Source of the DNA: Endothia cerciana
Taxonomy: Eukaryota > Ascomycota > Sordariomycetes > Diaporthales > Cryphonectriaceae
DNA length: 64,000 bases
Direction: 5' to 3'
NCBI GenBank assembly: GCA_026119935.1
Contig: JALRMH010000071.1
Location: 62,001-126,000 of the forward strand
This document shows positions 11,058 to 22,594 of this stretch, piece after piece. Position numbers and translations under genes: made by a program. Numbering within the stretch: position 1 is the first letter of the stretch; each line of letters opens with the position of its first letter. A model generated the notes under the pieces. It was not told where the DNA came from. It saw only the letters and a program-made list of their open reading frames with translations, and did not search any database.

Positions 11058-12802
11058 ATGACAGAGGTGTCGTCCACCCGCCTCTACCTGGGCAACCTGC
11101 CTCGCAATGGTAAGCGCCAGCAGCCTCATGCTCACCTTGATGCGCCTCGACCTACCTCTGCCTCTGCCTCCCCCCGCGCCCATCCCGGGTCGTTTGGATC
11201 GCCCACGCTGACTCCCGTCCCCTCTCCAAAGTCACCAAGGCCGACATCGAGTCCCACTTCGGCTCCCATGGCACCGGCGAGATCACGGAGATCAAGCTCA
11301 TGAACGGCTTCGGCTTCATCGAGTATAAGGATGCCATGGACGCCCGTGACGTCGTCCCAGGTAAGACCTGCGCCTCCCACCTCCACCTTCACCTTCACTC
11401 CACCCCCGCCCCCAACCTGGGCTTCTTTCTACCTCGTCGCAGATGGCTAACAGTATAACGTGTGCCGTAGCATTCCGTATGTCGTCGTCCCACCCCAAGG
11501 AAGCCTCCAGTCACCAGCCCGACCCCCCTCTGAGCCCTGGCTAATACTTCTACAACAAGATGGATCTACCCTCCTGGGCGAGCGTCTGACGGTCCAATTC
11601 GCTCGGGGCTCCCGCCACCGCGAGAATGGCACCTACGCCCCTCACGAGCGTGGCGCTCCTCGCCCTCGCCGCACCCCTCACAGGATGCAGATTAGTGGTC
11701 TTCCCACCGATACCAGTTGGCAGGTCTGTTCTTCCTCCTCTTCCTTGCTGCCGGATTCACGGATGCCCCTCACGGCAAACGTCTCTGTCTTTGGATAGGT
11801 GCCTGGCTTCTGTGGGATTGGATGTTCTACACCCTATTTTATTACGCCATGCCTCCCAGGACGACTCCAGTGTGTCTTCCTCCGGCCTCCCAACCGCTGT
11901 GGCGTGCCCCGTTGTCTGGACTGTTGGAGGACCCCGCGCTGGCGACCATTCCCCTGTGCGGAGCTCTACTTCTCAGATGGTCTTGGACTGCCCTGGAATT
12001 GTTACTGCTTGTGGGACCGCGACTGGGAATTGATCCGGCCTCATCGCTCTCCGCCTCCAGACCTGGACTGCAACTTACGTGGATTCTCTGGGCATAGGAC
12101 CTGAAAGACTTCGCTCGCCAATCTGGCTGTGACGTCGTCTACTCGGAAACTGGCCGCAATTCTAACGGCGAAGGGTCAGTACCAGTACCCTCTCTCCTGG
12201 TGATCGTGTGGGACAGCGCTGATCTCGTGTTCAGCTTCGTCGAGTTCGAGACTGCCGCGGACCTCAAGAAGGCCGTAGAGGCTCTTGACGGCCGCGAGTT
12301 TAAGGAGCACCGCGTGACCTGCGTAGCCAATGTAGGCCGCCCCCCTCCTCCCTTCCCCCCCCTCCTCATTCCAGCTGCTCACTCGTTGTAGGCCCAGCCT
12401 GACATCCCCCGGGTGGAGCGCGGTCGATCTCGCTCTCCCGGCGCTCGGCGCCCCTACCCTCCTCGTGATGACTGGGACCGGCGTGGTCCGCCCCAAGGTG
12501 GATTCAGCCCACGTCGTGACCCCTATCGCGATGGGTACCGCGAGAGAAGCCCGCGCCGCGACTACTACGACGATCGCGCCCGATACCGATCGCCTCCCCG
12601 CCGCGGTCCTATAGATGACTATCCGCCTCCCCGGGGCCGTTACGACGACCCATACCGTCGCGATTACCCCCCTCCAGACCCATACATGAACGGCCGTCCG
12701 CCCTACGACCGTCCCCCACCCCGGGATCTGCCTCCTCGCGACGCTGGGTACCCTCGAGACGGGGCTTACCCCCCACGCGATTACGATCGCCGCTACTGGT
12801 AA
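11058..12802 (+). CDS. srp2: SR-type splicing factor with two RRMs (7 exons, 311 aa)
   Basis: Exons 11058-11109, 11232-11360, 11471-11476, 11560-11723, 12098-12174, 12235-12331 and 12392-12802 give one continuous 936-nt frame. Exon 3 is only 6 nt (CATTCC); it is required to join ..ARDVVP to AFHGSTLLGERLTVQF. RRM1 is about residues 8-80: RNP2 is LYLGNLP, and the RNP1-like motif is NGFGFIEY. RRM2 is about 95-170: it begins RMQISGLPTDTSWQDLKDFA, the SWQDLKD pseudo-RRM signature of SRSF1/Srp2 proteins. The C-terminus (about 175-311) is an RS/RGY-like tail rich in RSRSP, RDDYY and PPRD repeats. It is a nuclear pre-mRNA splicing regulator. The 374-nt intron before exon 5 is much longer than the others and splits the SWQ/DLKD signature. 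The match to S. pombe Srp2 is by motif. Confidence 0.9.
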
Positions 12803-13372
12803 CTCTTTCATTTCTCCCTGAACCCGCGCGGTGCAGGACCTGATCTCAATAGATGCATGCCGCCTCCGACGTACTATCGCGACCAGGATATCGGTGGGAT
12901 AAGCAAGGGTGGGATTCAAAAACATCTACAGGATCGCGATCCCGTGTGGCCGGCATGACTCTGCGCCTTTTCTCTTCTTGGTTCTGAACGCCCTCAAAGG
13001 AGACCTAGCGGTGGGACTACTGGCACGGTGATGGGCCAGCCACTGGCAGTTTAACCTGCCCCGCCCGAACATTCGTGGACCCTTTATTTTTATTTTTATT
13101 TTCCTTTTTTCTTCTTCTCCATTTTGGGGGTAAAAGTGTGATCGGTCGTGTCTTCGAGTATTAATCTGGGCGGGTTGAACATGGGACGACAGGGGCCCGG
13201 CGTTTGCGCTTTGCGCGTGGTTACGTGGAACGAGGCCAGGAATATCTACACAGTTTGTACCACGTTGTTCGTTACGATATCACCTATTGAGCCCTTCCAG
13301 AATGGCCAGCAACCAACCGGGTTGCCATTTCCTTGAACCTAGTCTCGTTCTATCGCGCAAGCCCGTCACGGC
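12803..13372. other. Intergenic region between convergent SR-protein and GST genes
   Basis: This contains the two 3' ends. A T-rich stretch at 13083-13122 ((TTTTTA)n) could mark the end of the SR-protein transcript. No coding signal was recognised. Confidence 0.5.
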
Positions 13373-14609
13373 CTAGGGTGAAGCATACTTGTATCCATAC
13401 TGCGCCTTGGCATCGTCCAGCAGCTTCTTGCTCTCCTCGGCCTTCTGTCTCGCCTCGGGGTCCTCGGCAATCTTCTTGGCCACGGCGGCGTTGCTAAGCT
13501 GGCTCTCCTGCGGGACGGCGAACCCCCTTTTAGTGCCGGGGCGCGCCTTGCACCTATCCAGCCAGGCGACGACATTTGGGAACATGTTGGGCAGGTCGAC
13601 ACCGGACATGACGGCGATGTCTGCCCAGCCGAGCAGGGAAATGTCGGCGATGGAGAATCTACCCCTCCCGGATCCCACGACGTAGTCCCTGTCCTTGAGG
13701 CGGGCGTCCAGGATGCCGTAGAGGCGCTCGGACTCGCCGACATAACGTTGGATACCGTAGGGGATCTTCTCCTTTGCGAAGCGGAAGAAGTGGTTTGCCT
13801 GGCCCTGCCTGTCCACCGCACACCCCGGTGTCAGCAGAGGTCCGCCGCCCAGACATCATGAATGAGGAGGCACAGGATAGTGAGGGGTGGGGGAAGGGGG
13901 CCCCCCTCGACGCAGGGACGGGGGTTGCTACTGACATGGGACCGACGCCGCCGTGCTGCCAGGCCATCCACTGCTCGGCAACAGAGTAGTCGTCGCTGTC
14001 GATGGGGAAGCTCAGCTTGTGCTCCGGGTCGTAGTGGCGGGTCAGGTAGGACAGGATGGCCAGGCCCTCGAAGACGGGGAAGTCGTTGCGCTCGTGGTCG
14101 ACGATGGCGGGGATGCGGCCGTTGGGGCAGATGGCGGTGAACCAGGGCTCCTTCTGGGTGTTCTTCATGATGTTGATGGTCTGGTAGGTGACCTTGGGGA
14201 AGCTGTCGCCATAGGCCTCCCTGAGCTCCTCGAGGACGATGGACGCCTTGTAGCCGTTGGGCGTGCCGAGCGTGAGGAGCTCGATGCCCTCCTTGGCGAT
14301 GAGGCCGGTCGGTTCGGCCATGTCTTCTTCCTGTTCTTCCTCTTCCTGCTCCTCCCGGACGCGGGGGCTATTACTATAGAGGCGGGCGGGGGAGGGGAGC
14401 GAAGGGGTCAGCGGGTTCAGTATGGGCCCGGCTTGCGCAGTGGACACGGAGCAATTCCTAGGTGCGGTATGGCACAAAGCTGCTGCAGGGCTTCTGGGCA
14501 GCGATAGTGGTGGTGGTGGTGATGATGAGGATGAGAAGCGCAGACCCTGGGCTGTGCGGCCCAGGAGGAGAGCTCCCCTTCTTATGCCCGGTGCCATGGC
14601 CTGTGCCAT
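13373..14609 (-). CDS. Ure2/GstA-like glutathione S-transferase (2 exons)
   Basis: Exons 14609-13936 and 13808-13373. The 127-nt intron (GTCAGT..ACAG) interrupts the conserved stretch GGVGPM/QGQANHFFRFA. The thioredoxin-like N-domain (TLGTPNGYKASIVLEEL, then PNGRIPAIVDH) binds glutathione; the helical C-domain has WMAWQHGGVGPM, the QGQANHF loop and FSIADISLLGWADI. This is the Ure2p/fungal GST class. A first in-frame ATG at 14609 gives 369 aa with an Arg/Ser-rich N-terminus (RRGALLLGRTAQGLRFSSSS) like a mitochondrial presequence. The ATG at 14321 (MAEPTGLIAKEG) gives a 273-aa protein of normal GST length. An acidic EEQEEEEQEED stretch separates the two, so dual targeting from two starts is possible. 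The role is probably detoxification. Confidence 0.9.
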
Positions 14610-16895
14610 GCGAAGAAGGTTAATCTGTGACGTGATTTATCATCCGTGAGGGGTATTCCACAGGTAGGCTTACGAGACAGCACAGAGCTGGAGCTGGAAG
14701 GCAGTTCTTTTTGTATTTCAAAGCATGCCCCCCCTTGAAGCGTTGGCACCCTCCCCACGGGGGGTGATGTGGGCACCCTGGTGGGCAGCACCCCGAACCC
14801 ATCCATACAGCAGGGCACTTAGGATAGGGCCAGGGCCCCCCGCCAGGTACCGTCCTGTACGTGCCGGATGAGGAAAGGAGCTTGGGCCACCTCTCGACGT
14901 GCCCCCACACCGTGGAACCCGCCCAGCAGCGGCGGAGTGTAAACATGGGGAGAACCACGAACCACCAACTACCTGCAGATGTAGCGCTAGCCAGACCATC
15001 CTCATCGCTCACCTCGAACGTCTGTCTGCCGGAAGCAGCTATCGGTTACCGCCGTGTCGCCACCAGACGCCGCCGGCGCAGATGGTACCGGTTCGACATC
15101 AATCCTCAAGCGGTCTGACATCGGAGAAGCCATTGCGCCGCCAGACCCCTCCAGCCCGAACAGTGAACGGACTGCGCTGGAGTGGACTAGTTGGGTTATA
15201 TGCTATCGGGAACCTGGTCCTATTCGCCCTCTAGGGCACCCTCGCACCGACACGCTTTGACTTTGTAACGTGGCCTTTGTATATAGACCATCTACCGACG
15301 ATGTCAGGCTGGAAGAGACCCGACGTTATCTGGCTGGGGAGGGGCGGATGTCCCGGTCGAGATCTGGGTGCGCCAGGCTTGGAACCTCCTGTGCCAGTAC
15401 GGCTTACAATACCGGTACGCGTTGCGTGGGTGCTTTATCAGCACAGCCCGAACTGCCGGAATTGCGCAGAACATGAGAATAGACCGTAACATCACGGAAG
15501 CCGTCTGAAGGTAATGGGCCGTTCACATCCTGTGTACTATATATCGCTGGCACAGCTCCATCAAAGAACAGCTGAACCAGGTGGCGCGTATTAGTAGAGT
15601 CGATTCCGCTACACCTAGTCGCCTGTGCTAGGGAATAGTCAGTTGTCCATCCAAGGCCTGCAGGGACGGTCCACACCCATCTGTCTTTGCGCCCTCTGAT
15701 CTTCCTGGTTTGGGAGCGGCGATACCTTCACCGACCAGCCCCATCTATCCACCACACACGGGCCGAACATTTGTTTGGGGGGGGGGGGGAGGGGGTTTAA
15801 TCTTATTTTTATTTTTATTTTTATTTTTATTTTTATTTAAAATCTTTAATTTTATTTTTATTTTTAATAAATATATATATATTTATTTATTTTATAAACC
15901 TAGTATTACGCCCTGTTGTTAGTTATGCTTGGTGACAAGCCTTTACGACGATTGACATTTTGAGCTCCTGGGATACTTAGGGCGTTCAGCAGCTTCACGT
16001 CCGAGAGCGCAGCAAGATGGCACGCGAAAGAACGTGTGTGAAAGGGATCGAATCTCGCCTATACTCTCCCCCCCCCCCCCCTTACCTCCATCTGGTTATC
16101 GTCAAAATCCGAGGTAATCACGAATGGCTGGTAGGATGACGATGTCGAAGTATTCCAGACCGTTTGAGGTCGTGGACGAGCGGACACAGCCTATGCCCTT
16201 TCACTTACTGGATTTACGGAACGAATGCTGACGGGGGTCTGCCTCAGTGTAGCCCCGACGACAGCTAGCCCACGTTCAGTAATACCCTGGTGTTATGGTA
16301 CCGACGGCGTTGGACATTTAGAAACTCCGCCCCCGATGGAAGCGTGCAACGACGGGTTGAAGCTCGTGCAATTACTGTGTGCATGATCTGGTCCACGCCC
16401 CCGAGGAAGTCGTCGTTGGCAGACATGACATATCAGTGCGTGCATCAGACGGACTGCGCCGTTGACAGACCACGACGTACGGTCATGGCATGTCAAGCTA
16501 TCCTGGAGCTCCACCCACCGAGGAGCGCAGCGGACAGACCAGAAAATGGGAGACGGTGGAATTCATTCGCCCGAAATACCGCTGGCCACTCACAGCCAGC
16601 GCCTCAAACCGGTATGCAAGGCGATGATGGCCCACGGCGGCTTGCGGCTGATGGCATTGTGTCGGAGTTAAGGGGGTTATGATCCTTCCGCCTGTCATGG
16701 TCACATTGCAGCAAGCTCGAGCAACCCGGGGGGACCAGAGAAGCTCTTTATTCCAGGGCACGTGAAAGACGCCTCACTCACCCGGGGGGCGCCCGCCTCT
16801 GAACCTACTTCATGTCTTGCCTCTCCCGTCCTCCTTTACGGGCCTCTGCCAGGCGCATCAATCTTCTGCCATCCGGCCCAAGCCCGTCGAAAGCC
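14610..16895. other. 2.3-kb region without a recognised gene, low-complexity tracts
   Basis: Reading all frames gives only short open stretches with no family match. Landmarks: a G run of about 13 nt at 15777-15789; then (TTTTTA)n and TA-rich sequence to about 15900; a C run of about 14 nt at about 16068-16081. It separates divergent GST and NAPE-PLD genes, so it contains both promoters, but it is long for this gene density and may be old repeat remnants. Confidence 0.45.
15777..15900. repeat. Poly-G followed by (TTTTTA)n / TA-rich low-complexity tract
   Basis: G13, A, G5 then repeated TTTTTA units and a TATATA stretch. Its base composition is opposite to the surrounding GC-rich DNA. Confidence 0.8.
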
Positions 16896-17074
16896 ATGCC
16901 GTACTCAGTCTCGGTGGGCAAGCCAGCCCTCGGCGCCGTCCCCGACAGCGCGGTTGGGAAGCCTCACCACATCAAGTCCACGGATGGCACCACCACCACC
17001 CATTTCCAGAACCCTCACCCCTCCAGCCACAAGAACTTCACGCAGCTGAACATCCCGTTCATAATGATCAGGTA

Positions 17075-17106
<32 letters not shown>

Positions 17107-18172
17107 CCCAGCCCGGTCGCGGTCCCCAACGGCGCTTGCTAACCGAGACCTCAGGGGCCAGATCGATGGCAGCCTGCGCTTCCCGAGCCCCAAGCCCGGG
17201 GAGAAGCTCGTGCCGGTCCGGAAGCCCACCTTCCTCAGGACGCGCCTCGGGTCGGAGGAGCTGCGCACGACCTGGCTGGGCCATGCATGCCACTATACGG
17301 AGTTCCCCTCCGGGCTGCGCGTGCTGTTCGACCCGGTGATGGAGGACCGCTGTTCACCCTTCACCTTTGCCGGCCCCAAGAGGTACACGCGGAGGGCCTG
17401 CGGCATCGCCGAACTGCCCTTCGTGGACGCCGTGGTCATATCACACAGCCACTATGACCACCTGTCCTCGCCCACGGTCAAGGAGATCAGGAAACTCTTC
17501 CCGCATGCGCACTTCTTTGTCGGTCTCGGCCTGGCCAGCTGGTTCCGCGACTCGGGTGTCACAAACGTCACCGAGATGGACTGGTGGGAGGACGCCGGGC
17601 TGTCGGTGAAGCTAGACGGCGTCGAGGGCAAGGAGGGTGCGGACATTGCGGCGACGGTCTCGTGCCTCCCTGCCCAGCACACCTCCTCCCGTTACAGCCT
17701 CGACACCGACCGGACGCTCTGGTGCTCCTGGGCCGTCAAGTCAGCAGGCCCACCATCCTCGCCCGTCACAAGGTCGATCTACTTCGGCGGAGACACCGGC
17801 TACCGGTCCGTGCCACAGCTCCCGGAGTCCGAGGACGACTACGGCGAGAAGTACGCGCATCTACCCTCAAACCCAGACTTCAAGAAGATCGGCGAGCTGA
17901 GGGGTCCCTTCGACGTCGGTCTAATACCCATCGGTGCATATAAGCCGCGGCACCTGTTCTCGTGCATGCATTCCGACCCGCAGGATGCAGTCGAGATCTT
18001 CCGGGATACGCAGTGCAAGAGGGCGCTCGCCATCCACTGGGGTACCTGGGCGCTGACGTCCGAGCCGATCATGGAACCACCTGTCAAGCTGAGGGAGGCA
18101 ATGAAGAAGAGAGGGCTGGAGGAGACCGGGGTGTTTGACGTGGCTGATATTGGCGAGAGCAGGACATTCTGA
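16896..18172 (+). CDS. NAPE-hydrolysing phospholipase D-like metallo-beta-lactamase (2 exons, 397 aa)
   Basis: Exons 16896-17071 and 17155-18172. The 83-nt intron has an ACGC tetranucleotide repeat and a GCTAAC branch site. The start MPYSVSVGKPALG was chosen because upstream residues in frame are not family-like. NAPE-PLD cleaves N-acylphosphatidylethanolamine to N-acylethanolamine and phosphatidic acid and has a metallo-beta-lactamase fold with two zinc ions. Visible motifs: TTWLGHACHY (about residue 98), the metal site HSHYDHL (about 155), FGGDTGY, GLIPIGAYKPRHLFSCMHSD with a ligand His, and AIHWGTWAL near the C-terminus. The order matches the family. It has no signal peptide, so it is probably cytosolic or peripherally membrane-bound. 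Substrate specificity in fungi is inferred. Confidence 0.9.
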
Positions 18173-18720
18173 GCCCGTGTTCTGCTTGGTAGTGGTATTT
18201 GTCACTCTTGCGTGTCACAGAGGATGCGAGGCGTTCTGGCTGCTCATCTGAGGCGTTTCGTAGCATTGTAAACCTGATGATGGTGCGAACTTGCCTTCGA
18301 GAGGTTTTTTATTTTTATTTTTTATTATTTTTTTTATTGGTGCCCGGGGACCCGGGGGGGGGGGGGGACGGTGGCTATAGAGATCAAAGAAAAGATTCAA
18401 TGGTAGTTGTAAAAGTATCCGGTAGACTCGAATTGACTGAATCACATTACTCGAAAGCAAAGGGGCCCAAGTATATCCGCCTGGGGTGCCTCGCGAGCAG
18501 CAGGAGTGGTGGACTCTGCGAGAAAATCCGCGCGTCACCAAGTTTTTGCCACTCAGCACCGCGGGCTGCCTCTCAGAGCCTAAACAGACATTATAGTTGG
18601 TACCACAACAGCCCTGCCACCTCTACCATCTCCGTTATTTCCCTAACTTCTTTTCCAACATCAACATCCACAAAAACATTCCTACGACCGACCTCAACAG
18701 AAAGAGGCAATAGCACCATC
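18173..18720. other. Intergenic leader region with poly-G tract
   Basis: This contains a T-rich stretch (18304-18338) followed by a G run of about 14 nt (18354-18367). The last 150 bp before the ATG at 18721 are CA-rich, as in many fungal leaders (for example ACATCAACATCCACAAAAAC). No gene was recognised. Confidence 0.5.
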
Positions 18721-18948
18721 ATGCCGATCCCAAATTTTCAGCCACGCCCCGCAGAGGCGCCAGAGGCCGCACTGTCCACGAGCCCTCAGCAGTCTCAAAA
18801 CAGACCTTCAGAAGACCAACCCACGGGCGCCGAAGTCAATACAGGCGCCGCCACCACCAGAGCAAAGACGGCCGAGGAGCTCGAGGCTGACCGGCTGTAC
18901 GAAGAGGCCATCGAGGAAGAGTACGCGAAGCGTGAGGGAGGCGCGTGA
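18721..18948 (+). CDS. Small conserved-looking hypothetical protein (75 aa)
   Basis: A single-exon frame starting MPIPNFQPRPAEAPEAAL with a CA-rich, pyrimidine-containing leader. It ends in an acidic helix ELEADRLYEEAIEEEYAKRE followed by GGA. The first half is disordered (Pro, Ser, Gln). I believe short proteins with this DRLYEEAIEEEYAKREGGA tail are common in related fungi, but I know no function. It has no signal peptide and no membrane segment. The strongly amphipathic tail suggests a helical interaction motif. Confidence 0.6.
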   Translation: MPIPNFQPRPAEAPEAALSTSPQQSQNRPSEDQPTGAEVNTGAATTRAKTAEELEADRLYEEAIEEEYAKREGGA

Positions 18949-20055
18949 GGACTGTGAGGGGGACAGGATGCACGAGAGGGGCAGGAAACCGAGTCTATCG
19001 ACCACAAGTAACGCACCGGCTGTCGTCTTTCTCTCGAACCCGGTGGCTTCACAATGATGTCCTTGTCCCTCGAATCTAGGCTGAGATCAAGCCTGCAAGT
19101 CAGTTTGGACGAAGACTCGGAGGGGCGAGCATGGGATGCCGCATGATAGCGTCCCGTTAGCAATAAAAAGTCACCTGAAAGGAACTCTTTCACGAGATAC
19201 TACTCCAGAGAAGATGGGAATAGGAGAAATCCCCCCAGACAAGAGCATTGCTTTCTCATATAAAAGACCAGTCCCCTCCCCCCCCCCCCTTTTCCCAACA
19301 AAAATAAAAATGCCACGAAAACCACCGGCAGATTGTCTGCGGGCAGTCTCACTTCTCTCATCAACTCCGTCCTGGGCGTAAGTAGAGGCACATCTCATCG
19401 TATTCTAGAAGCGGCATCTACCAGCATAAGCTTAGACGACGTAGAATACATACAATCGACCTAGATATCGAAAATAGACAGCGCCTCACCTACCGCCGAT
19501 AATTCAACCATAACAAGTCCGACTAGATTCCTGAACTCAGCGCGGCGGAGGCTTAGGATGGAAGCAGCCACCCCTACAGGAGCAGAGCTCCACGAAGCGT
19601 TCTTGTAGATTTTGCATCCGGGACCTTTAAGGTTCTATAGTAAATAGACTAATCGTACCTATAAGTCTATGGCAAGCCATCAGGACTTACACGTAATCCC
19701 GGTGATATGATAAGTTGAATTTTAAGAGAACACTAGCTAGGTTCTCGGAGATGTGAACACGCCAGCTACGGCTCATGGATACACAGACGAGCTTCCCGAG
19801 GAGCTTCGCATGTTAGCAACCGGCGAATGCTCCGTACGGCCGTGAGACAACACATGCGCCGTGTAGCCAGCTCGACGGGTGCACAAGACGTACTCGGCTG
19901 CTCGAGGTCCGGCGAACTCTTGCCCCTCAGGGCGCAAGATCATTGTCTCGAGTTTACGCAGCATGCCGTCTTCATCGTGGAAGGCTTCCATTCAGACCGA
20001 AGATACTTCTCAAGCCGCCGATGGATCTATATCCTATGTAGGGTGCCAACAACCA
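18949..20055. other. 1.1-kb region without a recognised gene
   Basis: A C run of about 12 nt lies at 19278-19289. The region between the small gene and the arylsulfatase 3' end has only short open frames. From about 19390 to 19750 it is relatively AT-rich. Nothing else is supported. Confidence 0.5.
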
Positions 20056-21833
20056 TCAATGCTTTGGGAGCTCATAGCCCTCTTCAAGCTCGTCTCGCCT
20101 GTGAAATGATAGTCAGCAACAAGCCGTTTTCGGACACTCGAGCCAGAACCTGTGATAGGGACTTACAAAAACACCCCAAACTCAGAGACGTATGCGAGCC
20201 AATACCTTATTAGCTTGTCCAAAATCTCGGGCTCCTTCTCAGCCAGATCATGGATCTCACCCATATCATTGTCCAAGTCATAGAGCTGCCACCTTTCAGG
20301 CCCCTTGGGCCCGGGGATGAAGACAGCCTTCCACTTGCCCTTTCGGATAGCCTGATGGAAGAACAGCTCCCAGCCCATGACCGTATCATCACCGTGGACC
20401 TGATGCTTCTCGCCCAGCAGGAGAGGTGCCCATGATTTGCCCTTGATCGGCACGACCTCTCTCCCCTGAAATTGCGATCCAGGCTGTGGTGTGCGGGCCA
20501 GCTCGAGGATGGTGGGCATGATGTCCATCACTGTTGCAAAGGCTGTGCTAATCCCTCCCTTGCCGCCGTCACCTGTAATGTGCTTGAGGCCGGGGTAGTG
20601 CACGACAGCGGGACACCTAATGCCGCCCTCCGTAACATAACCTTTGAACATCCGACTCGGCGCGGTCGCGGCCTGTGCCCAGCGCGGGCCATACCAGATG
20701 AATGAGTCCTTGTTCCCCAGGTTCTCCAGGTCATTATTATACTCCTTATCAATCGCCTTCTTGATCACCTCACCCGTCATGGGAATGGCCTCCAGCACCG
20801 CCCCCTCCGCGCCGTTGTCACTCATGAACAGCACAAAAGTGTTGTCCCACTCCCCTGATTGTTTGACCTGCTCAAACACCCGCCCTATGTTCTCGTCCAT
20901 GCGGTCGACCATACCGGAGTATATCTCCATGGTCCTGGCCGACCAGGCCTTCTCGTCCGGGTCCATAGCGTCCCACTCTTTTGTGTCTGCAACGACTGGG
21001 TGTGCCTCCACATCATCGGGCAGAAGGCCCATCTCTTTCTGCCTCCGCAGCCGGGTCTCCCTCAAGCGGTCCGGGCCGTCATCGTAGACATTCTTATATC
21101 TGTCCACGTTTTCCCGAGGGGCTTGTAATGGCCAGTGCGGCGCCGTGAAGGGCAGATACGCAAAGAATGGCCTCTCCTTCCTCCTTGGATCACCCTCCCT
21201 CTCCTTCAAGAACTGGACCATCTTCGTCGCATAGTAATCGCTACTATAGTAGTCCTCGGGCAACTCCATGGCGGCGTCCACCCTCCTCTCATCCTCCATG
21301 TATAAACTCGCCCAATGCTTGAACACCAGCGTCCCATCTTCTCTTCTTGGTTCATACGCATAATGTGATGCGCCGCCCGGCAGCAGCGCAAAGCTGCGTT
21401 CGAACCCCCTGGCAGTGGGACTCTGCTCCGGCCTCAGACCCAGGTGCCACTTCCCGCTCATACAGGTGTAATACCCCGCCTCCCTCAAGACCTCGGGGAG
21501 GGCCGCGACTCGGAAGTTGAGGTAGCCCTCGTAGCCCGGGCGACCGGCCCAGGGAACGGGCGGGTCGCGACCCCGACCCCAGAACTCCATCTGGCCCAGC
21601 CCCGCGATGTGGTTGTCTGTCCCCGAGAGGAGCATGCTACGCGTCGGGGAGCACATGGAGGCCGTGTGGAAGTTTGTGAGCCGCAGGCCATGGGGGGACG
21701 CAGCGAGGCTGTCGATGTTGGGAGTCCGGATCTCGGATCCGAAACAACCTGGGTCTGAGAAGCCGAGGTCGTCGGCGACTATGAGGAGGAAGTTGGGGCG
21801 TCTGCCCGTGGAGGGTGAGGATGTGGTGGCCAT
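20056..21833 (-). CDS. Arylsulfatase (type I sulfatase, 2 exons, 569 aa)
   Basis: Exon 1 is 21833-20167. A 68-nt intron (GTAAGT, GCTGAC branch, CAG) leads to exon 2, 20098-20056, which adds a short charged C-terminus (RDELEEGYELPKH); without it the frame simply stops at the donor. The enzyme hydrolyses sulfate esters with a formylglycine made from Cys61 in the signature CSPTR. N-terminal metal ligands are ADDLG (Asp21-Asp22). SGKWHLG, HW (TAPHWPLQ) and MSDNGAEG carry the remaining conserved Lys, His and Asp-Asn ligands. There is no signal peptide, so it may be a cytosolic sulfur-scavenging enzyme like other fungal arylsulfatases. Regulation by sulfur limitation is known for the family, not shown here. 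Confidence 0.93.
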
Positions 21834-22594
21834 CGGGCGGGAATGTCAGGCCTGGAATGGCGCGTGGAGAGAGAGGCTGTGCGGAAGGGTTGCTGGGAAT
21901 GAGAGACAAGAGGAATAAATACCCGGGGACTCCAAGGCGAGGCAGGGTCCAGGGATTAAATAAACGGTAGAGTGTAGTTCTCAGCGGGATACTCACAATT
22001 ATATTCAATCAAGTCCACTTCTCCACCAATTATTCCTGTGAATCCCTGAGCGCCCCCCCCCCCCCCTTCTCTTCCAAGGTGCCTCTAAATTTAAATCCAT
22101 GTATCGAAGCCTAAGGCTTCATAAAGAGATAAGCAACACGAGTTTTCACGTATCGAACTAATTCATCTTTCCCCCAAATTCAGGAACTCGTGATCAACAG
22201 GCGTTGCGCAAAAAAAAAAACCCCCCCAAAAAAAACCACCAAAAAAACAAGTGGGGACTCGAACTTGAATACAACCTTAATGAGGAGTTGTTCAGCTCTC
22301 TCAGGCATGGCATCATCTGCTGTCCGGATGGTGAGCAGCGCCGGGTTTACAAGACCGGCAACTAGCAACGCTGCATAGATCCACCGAAGACAGCATGATG
22401 CCGGGGCATAATATTCATGTAAACTATTCCTGCTGCATATCATTGATGCCTAGCACAGGGAAAGTAATAGGCGGTTAGGCATTGTGTCTGTCCGCCCTCT
22501 GACTGCTCGATGCACAACCCGCGAGGCGCCAACTCTGAAGCAACCTCATCGCACTGCCCAGGTGGTTGCAGAAGCTCATTGATTGGAGCTCCCT
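21834..22594. other. Arylsulfatase promoter side and low-complexity intergenic DNA
   Basis: This contains a C run of about 14 nt (22053-22066) and a mixed A/C homopolymer block (22208-22250: A10, C7-8, A6-8, CC, A7). No coding signal was recognised apart from the start of the P450 remnant at 22595. Confidence 0.5.
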
